60,000 nucleotides of DNA from Lineus longissimus (taxonomy: Eukaryota; Nemertea; Pilidiophora; Heteronemertea; Lineidae): assembly GCF_910592395.1 (NCBI RefSeq), contig NC_088314.1:17831998-17891997 (forward strand). The letters are read 5' to 3'. Below the pieces are notes generated by a model. That model was given only the letters and a program-made list of their open reading frames with translations, did no database searches and was not told where the DNA came from. This document shows, piece after piece, positions 1 to 56,750 of the stretch (positions are counted from its first letter, which is position 1; the number at the start of each line of letters is the position of its first letter). The position numbers and the translations under genes were made by a program.

Positions 1-1020
1 GCGCAATGGCGGGTCGAAGATTGATGACGGGGGCAGATGTAGCCGAGAGTATGCCAAAAAGCGGGCATTCGGAAAGTCACCAGATATTACTGTTCTATGT
101 GTGGGGTACCATTGTGCAAAATCAAGTGCTTTGCTGACTATCATTCCAAATTAGCATTGTAAAGAGATCTAATAAAGAAGAACCAACACAGAAAATTTCA
201 TGTAATTATCTTTATTCCTTCTATTGTTTTCATAATTTTGAAAAAGGGTAAAAAGGGGCGTAACCTTGGCCCCTGGGGGAAGTACGCTAAATATGGCTGG
301 GCGCTGAAAGTGTTAATTTAACATGCAGTGGCCGTGATGTTCAGTAATCGTGGTTTAGAGTGCAGTTGTGATCACTCATGATCAGAGATTATTTTGCTGA
401 CAAAGTTGTTTATTCCAATCATGAAAGTAGTTGTTGAAGAGGTGTACTGACAAATGAGATTAGTTTTACCAGCAGTGTAAGACCCCCCAGCAGTGTATTT
501 AAGGAATGTGAAGGCTCATATTGGAGTTTGTCTGTATGATTGTTGATCCAAAGCAGTAATCTCACTCGAAGCACCTCGAATAGTTTCATATTTAGGGTCC
601 ACAGCCACAGGTCTCATCTTGACGGAGTAATGTTCTGTGGCTCTGTCTAAATGTTTTCGGACGAAGACCGAGCTATCGTTAGACACGCAGACCCAAACTA
701 TCGCATAACACACCCTTTACAAGACCCAGCGCTGACACAGACAATACCCTCCCTGCAGTATCTCGCTCCCAAGATCAATACTGTTAGACCCCCAGGTGTG
801 AGCCCTTCAATATGGCGTGAATTCATTCCAGACAGAATTACCCCTCACAACAATCGAAGATAAAAATAGATTTCGTTGAAAGGTTTGGGACCCTTCTTTT
901 CAATTATGCGCTAAATTTTTATTGTGGCGCTTTTTAATTGGGGATCCTGGGTATTTCGCATATTGAGGCGGTGTAAAATAATTGCCTTTCCCATTATTCA
1001 AGAATTGAGTTGGGAACACT
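1..1020. other. Sequence upstream of the first visible CELSR exon; unresolved short ORFs
   Basis: No CELSR exon is visible here. A 70-codon ORF at 651-863 (+) and a 65-codon ORF at 516-713 (-, containing HLDRATEHYSVKMRPVAVD) overlap on opposite strands and both look somewhat protein-like. I cannot assign either; see findings. Presumably this is an intron of CELSR. Confidence 0.3.
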
Positions 1021-1264
1021 TTTTGCTACATTTCCAAACCGATGGATGTTAGAAAGTTATCTGATTCCCCCCCCCCCCCAAATGTCATGTTTGTAATAGA
1101 GGAAGTCATGCATACTCTAATTTATGATCAGTCTGCTCTCATGTCTCAAATTCAGAATTTCCAGAATTACATTTCCCAAATGATGGATGTTAGAAAGTTA
1201 TCTGATTCCCCCCCCCCCCCCCCGAATGTCATGTTTCAAATAGAGGAAGTCATGTGTACTCTTA
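1021..1264 (+). repeat. ~141-bp tandem duplication with poly-C tracts
   Basis: ATGGATGTTAGAAAGTTATC followed by a C10-C16 run and AATGTCATGTTT occurs at 1042 and again at 1183. The open frame across it is a by-product of the duplication. Confidence 0.85.
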
Positions 1265-1436
1265 GGCCGAAGTTACATAGACCTCATTCGTTCATTTCCC
1301 AGGACTCATTTTCCCCTTTTGCTTTCGTTCCCCTGTAAAAGCACGGCCTTGTGGCATGCATTCACCGAGGAATGAAAGAAAAACCCGGAAAGTGACTCGT
1401 GGTAAATGAACGAATGAGGTCTATGTAACTTCGGCC
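1265..1436. mobile_element. MITE with GGCCGAAGTTACATAGACC ends and TTA target duplication
   Basis: Inverted ends of at least 33 bp: GGCCGAAGTTACATAGACCT... and its reverse complement at 1404-1436. The flanks are TTA on both sides (1262-1264 and 1437-1439). A 3-bp TTA duplication and GG.. termini fit PIF/Harbinger-type non-autonomous elements. Confidence 0.8.
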
Positions 1437-1993
1437 TTATTTATGACCAGTCTGCACCCATGTCGTGTCATGTCATTCAGAATTATTGATTGATAGATTA
1501 TTCCTGATAAGTCATAGTGTACACAAAGCATGAACACACAATTGTGGTATATTCTGGTCAAATATCATCTCGTAGCATAGCAGTGCCTCATATCTATGCT
1601 AAACAAGCTTATGTGTGTGATTAGTGATTAGTATATCATATTAGATCATAACCTTTGTTTGTTCGATCAAAAAATGATTTGATCAAATATTTGGATGTCC
1701 TTGTGATTGATTAGGTTGACTGGCGTCGTTGCGAAGCGTTTTAGTGGCATTTGCTGCAATACCAACTATTTTGAAAACGGGGTGTTTGGGGTGTAAAAGT
1801 TTGAAATGTCCTAGGACAGAATGTCCGGAGAACAATGGATTCTGTTTATGTGCTTTGATCTCTTAGGTATTGACAGTCATGGCCTCTATAGATACCATAA
1901 TATGGCAGAATACAATTTTGGAGAAATTTTTTCTAGGGGATATTTTCTACTTCTGCAGGGGCGGTGTTGTACAGGAAGCTAAATACTTGTCTC

Positions 1994-2285
1994 ATACATA
2001 CATACATACAATAGATCATTTTTAGGGCGCTTCTCAGAACAGAAAAAGCTGTTAAAAGCGCCACCTGGATTTATAATTAAAATTTCCCAAAAAGCCAAGT
2101 CTTTAGCTGGCCTCTGAATGACACATAGTCCTCAGCTGATCTCAGAGAGCCGGGCAGGCCATTCCACGGCCTTGCAGCGCAGACAGAGAAACTTCTGTCC
2201 CCATAATTGCTTCTGGTGCGTCGCACTGCAAGACTGCATCCTGATGATGTAGCACGCGTAGTGCGGGAATGAACAAATAAGGCTA
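1994..2285 (-). mobile_element. LINE 3' end (RT ORF C-terminus and tail)
   Basis: On the minus strand, 2277-2077 reads SRTTRATSSGCSLAV...NYGDRSFSVCAARPWNGLP...SLRSAEDYVSFRGQLKTWLF and stops at TAA. The GDRSFS..A...WN.LP....F...LKT.LF pattern is the well-known C-terminus of non-LTR retrotransposon ORF2 (CR1/L2-like group). About 65 bp of 3' UTR follow, then a (TGTA)n tail at 2011-1994. It is 5' truncated, as usual for LINEs. Confidence 0.85.
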
Positions 2286-2522
2286 AAGGTTTGATTTCAG
2301 GGCTCGCACAATCACCTTTGTAAAGTTACTTTACTTTCATTCCATGACATGAAATTCTGATGCCAGCAGCTGTTTCATAAAGGTAGTAGTCATCCCCCTA
2401 TATCTGCAGATGTGCTAGGAGCAGCACTGTTTACCTATACAGACAGTCTGCACCCCTGAGTGGATTTGATTATCCACCACCTCATTGCTGTATCACAAGT
2501 TTGCCGTATTCGTTTCTTGCAG

Positions 2523-48259
<45,737 letters not shown>

Positions 48260-48647
48260 TGTCTGTTACGCCCATAGGTGGCGCCACCTTAATCTCTGGG
48301 AAGATATGCAATACATCAGAACATTCTGAGCGGTTTCATAAAAAAACGTTATTCATAATTTCGGATTTATTGTAAAATTTTGTACATAATTATTTTGTTA
48401 TATTTTGTATATTTCGAACTGTTCAACATGAAATGTTGAATTTTTATTATGGATTTTATTGGGACATATCAGTTTCACGTGGTCATAACATTGTGGTCTG
48501 TTTGGTTTAGTGCTGAAGTTTTCAGTGATCTTAGTTTCAATCAGATGTAGGTCGTGTTTAGAAATGTGTTGTTTGTTTTTTGCAACATCCTAAATTGGCA
48601 AAGTTTACAAGCTAACCACGTGGTTTTCACCCCTTTAACCTCTTGAC

Positions 48648-48985
48648 TACCGCCTACCGCTAGAGCGGTCGCAATCAAATACACGTGTTTACCGCCTACC
48701 GCTAGAGCGGTCGCAATCAAATACACATGTTTACCGCCTACCGCTAGAGCGGTTGCAATCAAATACACGTGTTTACCACCTACCGCTATAGCGGTTGCAA
48801 TCAAATACACGTCTTTACCGCCTACCACTAGATCGGTCGCAATCAAATACACGTGTTTACCGCTAGAGCGGTCGCAATCAAATGCACGTGTTTACCGCCA
48901 ACCGCTAGAGCGGTCGCAATCAAATACACGTGTTTACTGCCTACCGTTAGAGCGGCCACAATCAAATACACGTGTTTACCACCAA
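48648..48985 (+). repeat. 42-bp minisatellite with built-in hairpin, ~8 copies
   Basis: Unit ACCGCCTACCGCTAGAGCGG TCGCAATCAAATACACGTGT TT (in parts). CCGCTAGAGCGG can fold into a short stem. Starts ~390 bp after the CELSR stop. Confidence 0.95.
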
Positions 48986-51606
48986 CCGCTTGAGTGGTCG
49001 CCATGACCTTTCTGTGTATTGTTTGGTATGACCTGGCTCGGCTCTACTGGTGTATAGTGACGCAGGCATGTTGTCTGCTACCCATAAACTTGAACTAAGT
49101 CGTATAGATGGCGCTGTGGTGGCGGCGAAGACGGAGGCTTTGCTAGATGCACGTGGTGGCACAATAATACCAAAAAAGGCCCGGTATGGAACAGTTCAAA
49201 TGGCCCGGTGGTCAAGAGGTTAACGGGGTACGCCATTCATAGTTACTGTTGAGCCAGGAAAATGGAAATGCAGTTATGCACAATGCTGTTGTGCTGCTTT
49301 TATCCAGCAGACAATTTGAAATATTGCCACCTGGAATATATCCAGAAGTCTTGGCTGCAAAGAGATGACTTTGGCCAGGCTGATGAAATTGACCTTACAG
49401 TTACGAGGTTGTCAAAATGCTAATTAAGATGGTTGCAAAAGTTGCAATTTCACAAAAAGGTGGAAGATTTTCGGGTTTCCTGTAGGTAAACGTTTGTCCC
49501 TTTTGTCACTGAATGATTCTATTGTTCTAGCTATCAAATCATTATAGCAAGAAGGTGTTGTGATAGGCCTAGATCTACTTACTTTCTCAAAATGATACTC
49601 TACCTGTATTTGAAACACAGTGAAGGGACTGAAATACTGTAAAACGCAAGGAGCTGTTGCAAAACTTAACCCAGCACGCTTCTTGGATCACCCTGTATCA
49701 TGTCATGGACTGAATTATCTGTAAAAATTGACGAAAAGTACAGGTATCGTGTTAGTTGCGATATTTTTGCAGTAATTTAGAGTTTTATACTTTTTCAAGG
49801 TAAATTTATGTGTGTTGCGAGGGGGGGATTATACTGTATCAGTTTACTCTTAATTTAGGGGAACTTTGAAATAGATTTTGCCCGATTGTTTGGAATATTT
49901 TACCTTACATACCATCAATAGAAAACCTATGGATGTATGTTTGTCGCTATTTTGAAAGGGGAATTTATCTTCTTTTGCTCAGGGTTATTATATGTATAAG
50001 TTGGACCATAATTCATATCAGCTGAAATTGATTATCTCCTAGGGGGGACATCCATTTAGTATGTGAACTTAAAAGTACTGGCAGGGGGTCGAGAGTTTGA
50101 GGTCCATAATTTCACACCCTCTTGGGTGGGTGAGGGGGAGATGAAGTGGTTTATTTCTTTTGAACTGAACAGGAATTTTCTGAAATAACTGCATAGTTAC
50201 ATTTTGACTAAAAAATATCCTATTTGTGTTAACAGGCAATTCGGTATATACTGTATCTGTGGTACCAGTATTGCGAAGTACACTGATATAGCCTAAAGAA
50301 TGAAATTTGTACAGAAACGTCTAAGTTGCTTTGACTGGTATTCGAACCACTGATCTTTGGATGAACTGATACTGCCTGGCCACGTTTCCCTAAGAACACG
50401 TGGTTTGTGGAAACCAGCACACCAATGCGGGCGGGCCGGCAGGGTGGTTTTGACTGTACATACTAATTGGATGCCCCCTAGTGTGACATATGCTTACTAT
50501 TATTTCTATCGTCATAGTTTTCCATTCCAGTTGATACTGCTGTTTGATTTCATCACAACATATCCCTACACCTCTAATCGGCTTCATCCCGTCCTCATGA
50601 GGGGGATGTCAGCCCGTAAAAGTGGTTACTTTATTAGAGTTTTGCACCAATTTGTACGAATTGGGCAATGTCATTTTCACCTGAAAGGACTTTGAGGCAG
50701 CGCCACAGTTGGCAGAAACTGGAACTAAATTTGATGTTGATTCAAAGCACTCAAAGTGTATTATCAGAACTATGGTACTGTGTTGAAAAATCATTTCAAA
50801 GTAGTGCTATTCTTTATAGACTGTACTCGCATGTATTTGGATCATACTTATCATGCTACATATCAAAGAATGTATTTCTTGGATCACTCTAAAAGACAGT
50901 GCCATCTCATCATTTTATGAGAGTACATCTTATAATATTGTTTTTTGCTTCTTCTAAATGATTATTTCTTTTCAACATTCCATCTATTTTTTTGGCCAAG
51001 ACATATTCTTTCTGAAACATTCCTGTATTTTAAACTTTTCATGTGCATAATAGATTAAATTCTAACATACATTTGTACCATATCCTGTTACAGTCATACG
51101 AGTCCTATTATCGCTAGTTACTTCATGACCCCTTTTCAAATGAATATATGGCAGCAGTAGGACTTGACGTCGCAGCACAACGGCAATAGTTTGATGTACG
51201 ACATTACAAAATGCAGAAATACTATTCACTTGGTAAAAAATTCATAAAACATTCTTGGTGATAAACTATGTCCGAAGGGCTTTAACGATGGCCCTTTTAC
51301 AGTGTTTTCTGTCCTTTAGTTAAAGGAGGAGTTTAATGGGAGATAATGTTTGGCCAGTACTAATGACAGTTACAGAGTTCCTGCCAGGTGGCATTCTGAA
51401 CTTCAGAGGTACTCTCTCTGTAGTGGCTTTCCACATACCGATACATGTACACAGAAAGCAATATCAGACAGCGAAGTGGATTCCAAAATTTCACACCTTG
51501 GCTGCCCAATGACGTTAATATACATGTGCATGTACATCTTTATTGGGAACCATCTCTTTGAAATGACGTCAACTACCGGTACACAAACTCCATCTGGCAA
51601 TTCCTG

Positions 51607-51612
51607 AATAAA
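51607..51612 (+). terminator. Candidate CELSR polyadenylation signal AATAAA
   Basis: AATAAA followed ~25 bp later by a GT/T-rich tract (CTTTGTGTGTTTTC), the usual downstream element. A second AATAAA lies at 52968-52973. Which one is used cannot be told from sequence. Confidence 0.35.
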
Positions 51613-51659
51613 ATTGAGCTCCTTACTTCAGCATTCTTTGTGTGTTTTCAATCTGAAGA

Positions 51660-51760
51660 TGGTTTATGTTGAGTTGGAGGTGTTTTTCTCCTGGGAGACT
51701 TCCTCCTCCAAGATGGGATGAGCATCTGATGTGGTCCTATGGCTGCTGTCTCAACAAGAA
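51660..51760 (-). mobile_element. SINE, family F, short fragment
   Basis: CTCCTGGGAGACTTCCTCCT CCAAGATGGGATGAGCAT matches the tail-proximal part of the copies at 34425 and 37325. Confidence 0.65.
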
Positions 51761-52300
51761 CACTGAATTACAAAAGTTGTGGCCTAGAATTGTCTCCCAA
51801 TGTACTCCTCATATAAAATGTGGGGTTGTGATTATTTGAAAGGCTGTACGAAAGATTTACATATTTTGCGCTTTCGAACTTGATCTGATGTTTTGCTGGC
51901 CTTCTCTATATTGTGTTTATTGAACATTGGTGCTACGTATCTGTACATTGTGTCTTCATCAGTTCAGTTTATAGGTGAGCTTTCAATATATAACGCATCG
52001 TCACATTTATTGCTGTAAATTGCATAGAAATGTGCAGAAAATATGTGGTTTTTACCACAAGATTCCTGGACATTATCATATATGTCTCATACCATTGATA
52101 AGACCATTTGATATTTTGCTTGTATATAATGAGAAAAAAATGAATCAAAAACTGCACGAAGCATAATGGATTATTTTTAAATTGTCGAATGAATTTTCCT
52201 TTTGCGTGGGGGGAAAGGGGATTTAAAGAGAAGTAGGGGAAAGGTACCATAGTGTAGTTAACACGTTGGTTAAAGGTATCGGTTTGCCTAAGAAAAATAT

Positions 52301-52521
52301 GTGACCCGCTCTACCAAAACTAGGCGCTTGTCGCATCTGAACTTGACAGGTTGATACGGACTTGTTGTTCATTTCCCTATTGTAGACCTTTTGTGAAATG
52401 TGACCAAATCAGTTTGTAATAGATTTCACAAAAGGTCTACAATAGGGAAATGAACAACAAGTCCGTATCAACCTGTCAAGTTCAGATGCGACAAGCGCCT
52501 AGTTTTGGTAGAGCGAGTCAC
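52301..52521. mobile_element. 221-bp perfect-hairpin MITE, copy 2
   Basis: Same length and arms as copy 1 (GTGACCCGCTCTACCAAAAC ... GTTTTGGTAGAGCGAGTCAC), with only a few changes at one end. Flanked by ATAT on both sides. Lies downstream of CELSR, possibly in a long 3' UTR. Confidence 0.93.
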
Positions 52522-52599
52522 ATATGTGCTTACCTGGAGAGGAAATGATGACACAAAAGAAACAAACAAAAGATGAGTTCATTTTCAGGGGCGTAAGGC

Positions 52600-54277
52600 C
52601 GGTACTTATTATTTTTATCTGATTGTACCCCTCCAGCACTGTCATGGGAGGGCCTTGTGTTGCAAAGGTAAACTAATACCTTTACCCACCGTGGTTAGCT
52701 CCTGCCATGGCTATTACCGAAGTATGTCCCTACAAAAAGTGATTGGGATTGAAAAAACTATTATATATTTGTATAAAAGTGGATCAGATAATTTCCGTAA
52801 TAGTTGGTGTATTTTTAAAGATCAGAGCTTGAGAAATACAAAATTAACATACAAGTTTGGGAAATTTCTGTATGAAGAGTGGGAAGTCGGCCAGAGCCAC
52901 TTAGCAGGATGTCAATAACCCATTGTCATGATATACATAAAAAACTCGATCTTATCAGAGTCTTCCAAATAAAAGAAAGAAAGACTCTGATCTAATCAAC
53001 CTTTGCGGAAACATTTTATATTTCTCAAGCTTTAGTAAGTGTCCAAACTCGCATCCATGTAGGCTTCATTCCATATCCGACCGCTTTTTATGTACAGAAT
53101 TGTAAACTTTGTGAAATTAGTAATTTTATCACTGTTCATACCTATCTACATCTGTATCTTTTATTCTCAAAGAAATTAAAATTGAAGTCATTTGTATAAA
53201 TTATTAGCTTTGTTGGTCATTTCTCAACTTAACAGGCATGACTGGGCTCCAGATTTATTCCGAGATACTGTACCCGAAAGGTTTCTTTTGACGCATGAAC
53301 TTGACCCTCAATGTGGACTTGTGATTGTGACAGGACTCGAGAACTTTTGATCTTGACAAGACACCTTTTATGTCAGTATACACCTTTCCGGAAATGGGGT
53401 GCTGTGATGTCATAAGGGGAAACTAGGCCTTATGGTGGAGGGACAAAGGAGATAGTCATGGTTGACCAAAACACTTGAATGTCTTTAATGATGGACAGGG
53501 GGGAAAAAGTTAGTTCCAATGCAAGCCACCAATTTCGGGAAGCATGTATAGCTCGAGCCTCAAAATAATACAAGGCCCTTTTACCCGAAGATACCTTTTT
53601 ACCTGAAGATGCTGTTCATACAAAAGGATTCACTCCCTGAAGTTAGTTTGGGAGGTCATCTCAAACAGGAAAGCAATTATTATGAAAGACTGTAGCAATG
53701 GAGTGACTGTAAACTATGATGCGTTACTGTCCCAAAAGGGGAGTTTGCCATTGTGGGACTGTGAGCTAGTTTGCCCCTGTGAGAGACTGGTTTGTTATTG
53801 GATGTTGTGAGAAATGGATACATTCTGATTGTGGGAGATTGTGTTGATAGACTTCATGATGATGACAGGAATATCCAAAGGGGGGTGGCCAATTGGTACA
53901 CATTATTAAACAAACAAGATCTCTTTATCGCTACAACCTGATTGCTGCGCGATGAGCAACAAAAAGAACTCTTGTCTGCGGTTAAGCAGGTAAAGTGCTG
54001 GGTTTAAGATTGATTGCTGATCTCGGTCTAAGGCATCTGATATCACAAATGCAAACAAGAGATATTTATTGCATGCAATAATTATCGCTTGTTTGCATAG
54101 TGCTTTACAGACATCACTGTGGACGTTGGCCTCAGCCAACACCATATAATTATTACTTCAGACGAAAAAAGTCAAGTGCCTTACCCAAGATCACAGCACT
54201 TCAGATGTTCGCAACGCCACACGATACAGCGGTGATAAGTGGAACTAAATTGATCGAGCGAAGTTCTGTTTTCCGCT
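52600..54277. other. Intergenic region between CELSR and the transposase gene
   Basis: No gene, RNA or repeat I can support, apart from a short inverted repeat (AGAGTCTTCC...GAAAGACTCT) around the AATAAA at 52968. Confidence 0.45.
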
Positions 54278-54283
54278 TTTATT
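54278..54283 (-). terminator. Polyadenylation signal of the transposase gene
   Basis: AATAAA on the minus strand about 50 nt after the stop codon. A short 3' UTR, consistent with a complete transcription unit. Confidence 0.6.
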
Positions 54284-54333
54284 GATTAACTGGCAAGTAC
54301 ACTTCATAAAATGCTTTGTTATTGTCAGCAGTT

Positions 54334-55409
54334 TTACCTACTGAATATAGCGTTCATCATACTTTGACGATAATTCAGTTCGATGTGTAGATTATTGCTA
54401 AAAATTGGGTTTCGTTCAACACATGTATTCTTAAAAGAACTGATGAGGTTAGCAGGAGCAAGGCCCTTTGGATAGGCCTTGCATACCATAGGGCAGATGT
54501 CATATCGGGTGATGAGTCTTCCAGGATTGGTCCTCAAGAAGCTTGCCATCTCCCTGTTGAGAGCGCGCTTGAAAGGTCCAAAGCATGCCACATCCAGGGG
54601 CTGCAATCTGTGTGAGGTGTGAGGAGGCAATACAAACAGAATTATATTTTGAGACTTGGCCCAGTTGATGATCTCAGAGTTAATGTGGCTTTTGTGTCCA
54701 TCATACAGGAGGATGATGTGCTGCTCTGGGTCGTTCCTGCGGACGATGTACTTCAGGAAATGTTCTGTTATGTACTTTCTAAACACTGTACCATTTGACC
54801 AGCCATTATCACTCATAGTAGAGGCTGCTCCAGGCATAGCTCCTTGCATCAGGTCTGCGTTGGCACGTTTTCCGGCAAATACAAAGTACGGGGGCATAGC
54901 ATTCCCTATTGCATTCCCACATGCAAGAACTGTGGTGATCGCGCCTCGAGTAGATGTGATTGCTGGCAGGCGTTCATTGACAGGGCCAACAATCCGTGGT
55001 GGGTTGTGCTCTGTATTCACACCTGTCTCATCGAGGTTGTATATCAATTCAGGCTTGTCCATGAGATTATACTTTTGGAGGATAGCTTTGAGATCATTAT
55101 AATACTTGTCAATTAGTTCTTTGTTAAAGGCTTTAGCCCTTAACATGCTTAATGATCTTGGTGTCTGTAACTGTAAACTTGGCCATCTTGACATGAAGCC
55201 GGAATACCATTTGAAGGACAATGGCTTCTGTGTTGGTGTAGTCTTTACCAATGATAAGAGAAGGTCATTTCCGAGGTGAACGATGTCTTGCCTGGTGTAT
55301 CCATATCCTCTTCTTGCCATATCTTCAATATGCTCCACCATGGTGCGCTCGACATCAGGGGCAAGGATAGTTGGAGGGCCAGAACGCTTTGTGTCGGGTC
55401 TTATTCTCC
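54334..55409 (-). CDS. Transposase exon 3 (CENP-B-like HTH and DDE catalytic domain)
   Basis: 358 codons including the stop TAA at 54334-54336, open throughout. Begins G-RIRPDTKRSGPPTIL after acceptor CTTCAATTTCAG. Contains the D-D-35-D triad. The C-terminal part (FSNNLHIELNYRQ) follows the catalytic domain with no recognisable motif. Confidence 0.92.
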
Positions 55410-56172
55410 CTGAAATTGAAGAAAACCATTGATAAGTTAGGATTGATAACAATATGCATTGATAACAAATGGCAATTCATTTCTATATTTAAGTAATTAA
55501 ACTAGCCTAATGGTGAATAATTTAATAAATATCTGAAAAGAATCTCCATGTCTTAAGCTACTTCTTTACTTACCAGCAACACGGTCCCTTAATGTTGTTT
55601 CTGGGACACCAAAGAGTTGAGATGCTTTCCATGGTCCAGCAGCACCAGAAATAACAAAATCATAGGCCTTTTCAAGAGATTCAAGGTCATATCGGCGGTA
55701 ACCACCAGCCTTCATTGGAGTTTTCTGAAAGAAATCCAGTTGATTTCTTTTAAAGAAGGTAGAAATCACCACATCCCCATAATAATAATTAAATATAACG
55801 TACAACAATGTATAAATATAATCATTTTATTGCACTGATCACATAAATATGACATGAAAATTGCAGGAAAATGGAATATAAGCCTTAACAGTATGATAAT
55901 AATCATTAAATTTTCATCTAGTCTTAAAAGGGTTAACAACACCCTTTATAACATTTCTAATGAGCCACCATACTTTTTGTTACGCGCATGCGCAGTGCGT
56001 GCCTCATTATTTATGCGAGCGCTCTTAGCGCCGCACAGTGACGCTCTAACAAACCCTTTCTTATCAGTGATATAAGCGACTGATTGTTGTGTTTCTGTGC
56101 AGTGCATGATCCTTGGTATTGACCCAGTGTTTTGAAGGTAATTAGAGAATTGCTTACCTGTTTATGACGCAT
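54334..56172 (-). CDS. Pogo/Tigger-type transposase (Pipsqueak HTH + DDE_1), 3 predicted exons
   Basis: Joining complement(56158-56172), (55574-55724) and (54334-55409) gives 413 aa in one frame. N-terminal MRHKQKTPMKAGGYRRYD leads into a Pipsqueak-type HTH (WKASQLFGVPETTLRDRVAG). A CENP-B-like second helical region follows, then a DDE_1 catalytic domain with NLDETGVN (first Asp), LYDGHKSH (second Asp) and LQPLDVACFG (third Asp) with 35 residues between the last two. All three catalytic residues are present and there is no stop or frameshift. Such enzymes cut and paste DNA at TA sites. I found no convincing terminal inverted repeats flanking it. It could be a young transposon or a domesticated gene; sequence alone does not decide. 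It lies head to head with THUMPD1. Confidence 0.88.
55574..55724 (-). CDS. Transposase exon 2 (Pipsqueak-type HTH)
   Basis: Encodes KTPMKAGGYRRYDLESLEKA and the helix-turn-helix KASQLFGVPETTLRDRVAG. Acceptor TTTCTTTCAG, donor GTAAGT; ends in phase 1. The HTH recognises the element's terminal repeats in active relatives. Confidence 0.82.
56158..56172 (-). CDS. Transposase exon 1 (MRHKQ)
   Basis: Five codons, ATG CGT CAT AAA CAG, then donor GTAAGC. Supported by phase and by basic residues typical of pogo N-termini. The alternative is translation from the ATG inside exon 2 (PMKAGG), in which case this would be 5' UTR or unrelated. Confidence 0.5.
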
Positions 56173-56543
56173 TTTGGGCGCTTTCTTTGCGGAACGAAAT
56201 GAAAATCAAAATCAGAAAATTTCTTCTCTGGAAACGAAGTGACGCGCGAGAAAACGGGAAAAAACGGGTTTTCGCGAAATTGGGGATGACTCGAAAATGG
56301 GGAGCAGCACCATAAGTGTGTGCATTCATGCATAGAAGAAAACGTTGTAGCTTTATACAGCATGTATCAAAATCGATGCTGTGTCCTGGCTTGTTATATA
56401 TCAAGATTTTGGAAAGACACATTAGAAGTCGCCTGTAAAATTTGTAATTATTTGGGTGATTTCAAAATGGCCGCACGTATTCTTGCAAACCATATTTAGG
56501 GTGATGATGTTGACATTCATTCGTCACTTTCAGATTTTCCAAT
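56173..56543. promoter_or_regulatory. Divergent intergenic region between transposase and THUMPD1
   Basis: 371 bp between the two start codons. It is CpG-richer than the introns near its left end (GACGCGCGAG, GGGTTTTCGCG) and has no TATA box at a useful distance. AAAATGGCCGCACG at 56464-56477 resembles a YY1 site and also opens a 10-codon uORF (ATG at 56467 to TAG). CACTTTCAG at 56525-56533 could be the acceptor of a 5' UTR intron. A CGCGCATGCGCAG palindrome (NRF1-like) lies at 55983, inside transposase intron 1, so the true start site of that gene could be there. Confidence 0.4.
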
Positions 56544-56750
56544 ATGAGTGCCAGAAACGACCGCAAAAGGAAGCGTCCCAAATCGTATTATGTGAAGAGT
56601 GCGAAGCAAGCACGCGGTGGTGGCAAGCAGACGCTGACAGTCGGCATAAAAGGCTTTCTGTTGACGTGTAACTTCCGCGAGAAGGACAGCGTGAGGGAGG
56701 CATATAATCTGCTGAATCAATATGCGGATGAAATGTATGGACCTGAAGAG
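56544..56750 (+). CDS. THUMPD1: THUMPD1 exon 1
   Basis: 69 codons from MSARNDRKRKRPK to MYGPEE, donor GTGAGA at 56751. Read-through past the donor meets TAA at 56775. The exon's last ~50 bp and the donor are tandemly repeated three more times downstream. Confidence 0.95.

Larger units (their letters stand above)
48260..51640 (+). other. Probable CELSR 3' UTR
   Basis: Sequence after the stop codon has no coding signal. It holds a 42-bp minisatellite (48648-48985) and otherwise unremarkable AT-rich DNA. The first canonical AATAAA I found is at 51607-51612, so the 3' UTR may be ~3.4 kb or use a non-canonical earlier signal. Its extent is inferred only. Confidence 0.4.

Noticed and set aside
54656-55116. 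Plus-strand ORFs opposite the transposase
   Set aside because: Shadows of the transposase exon; no recognisable domain.
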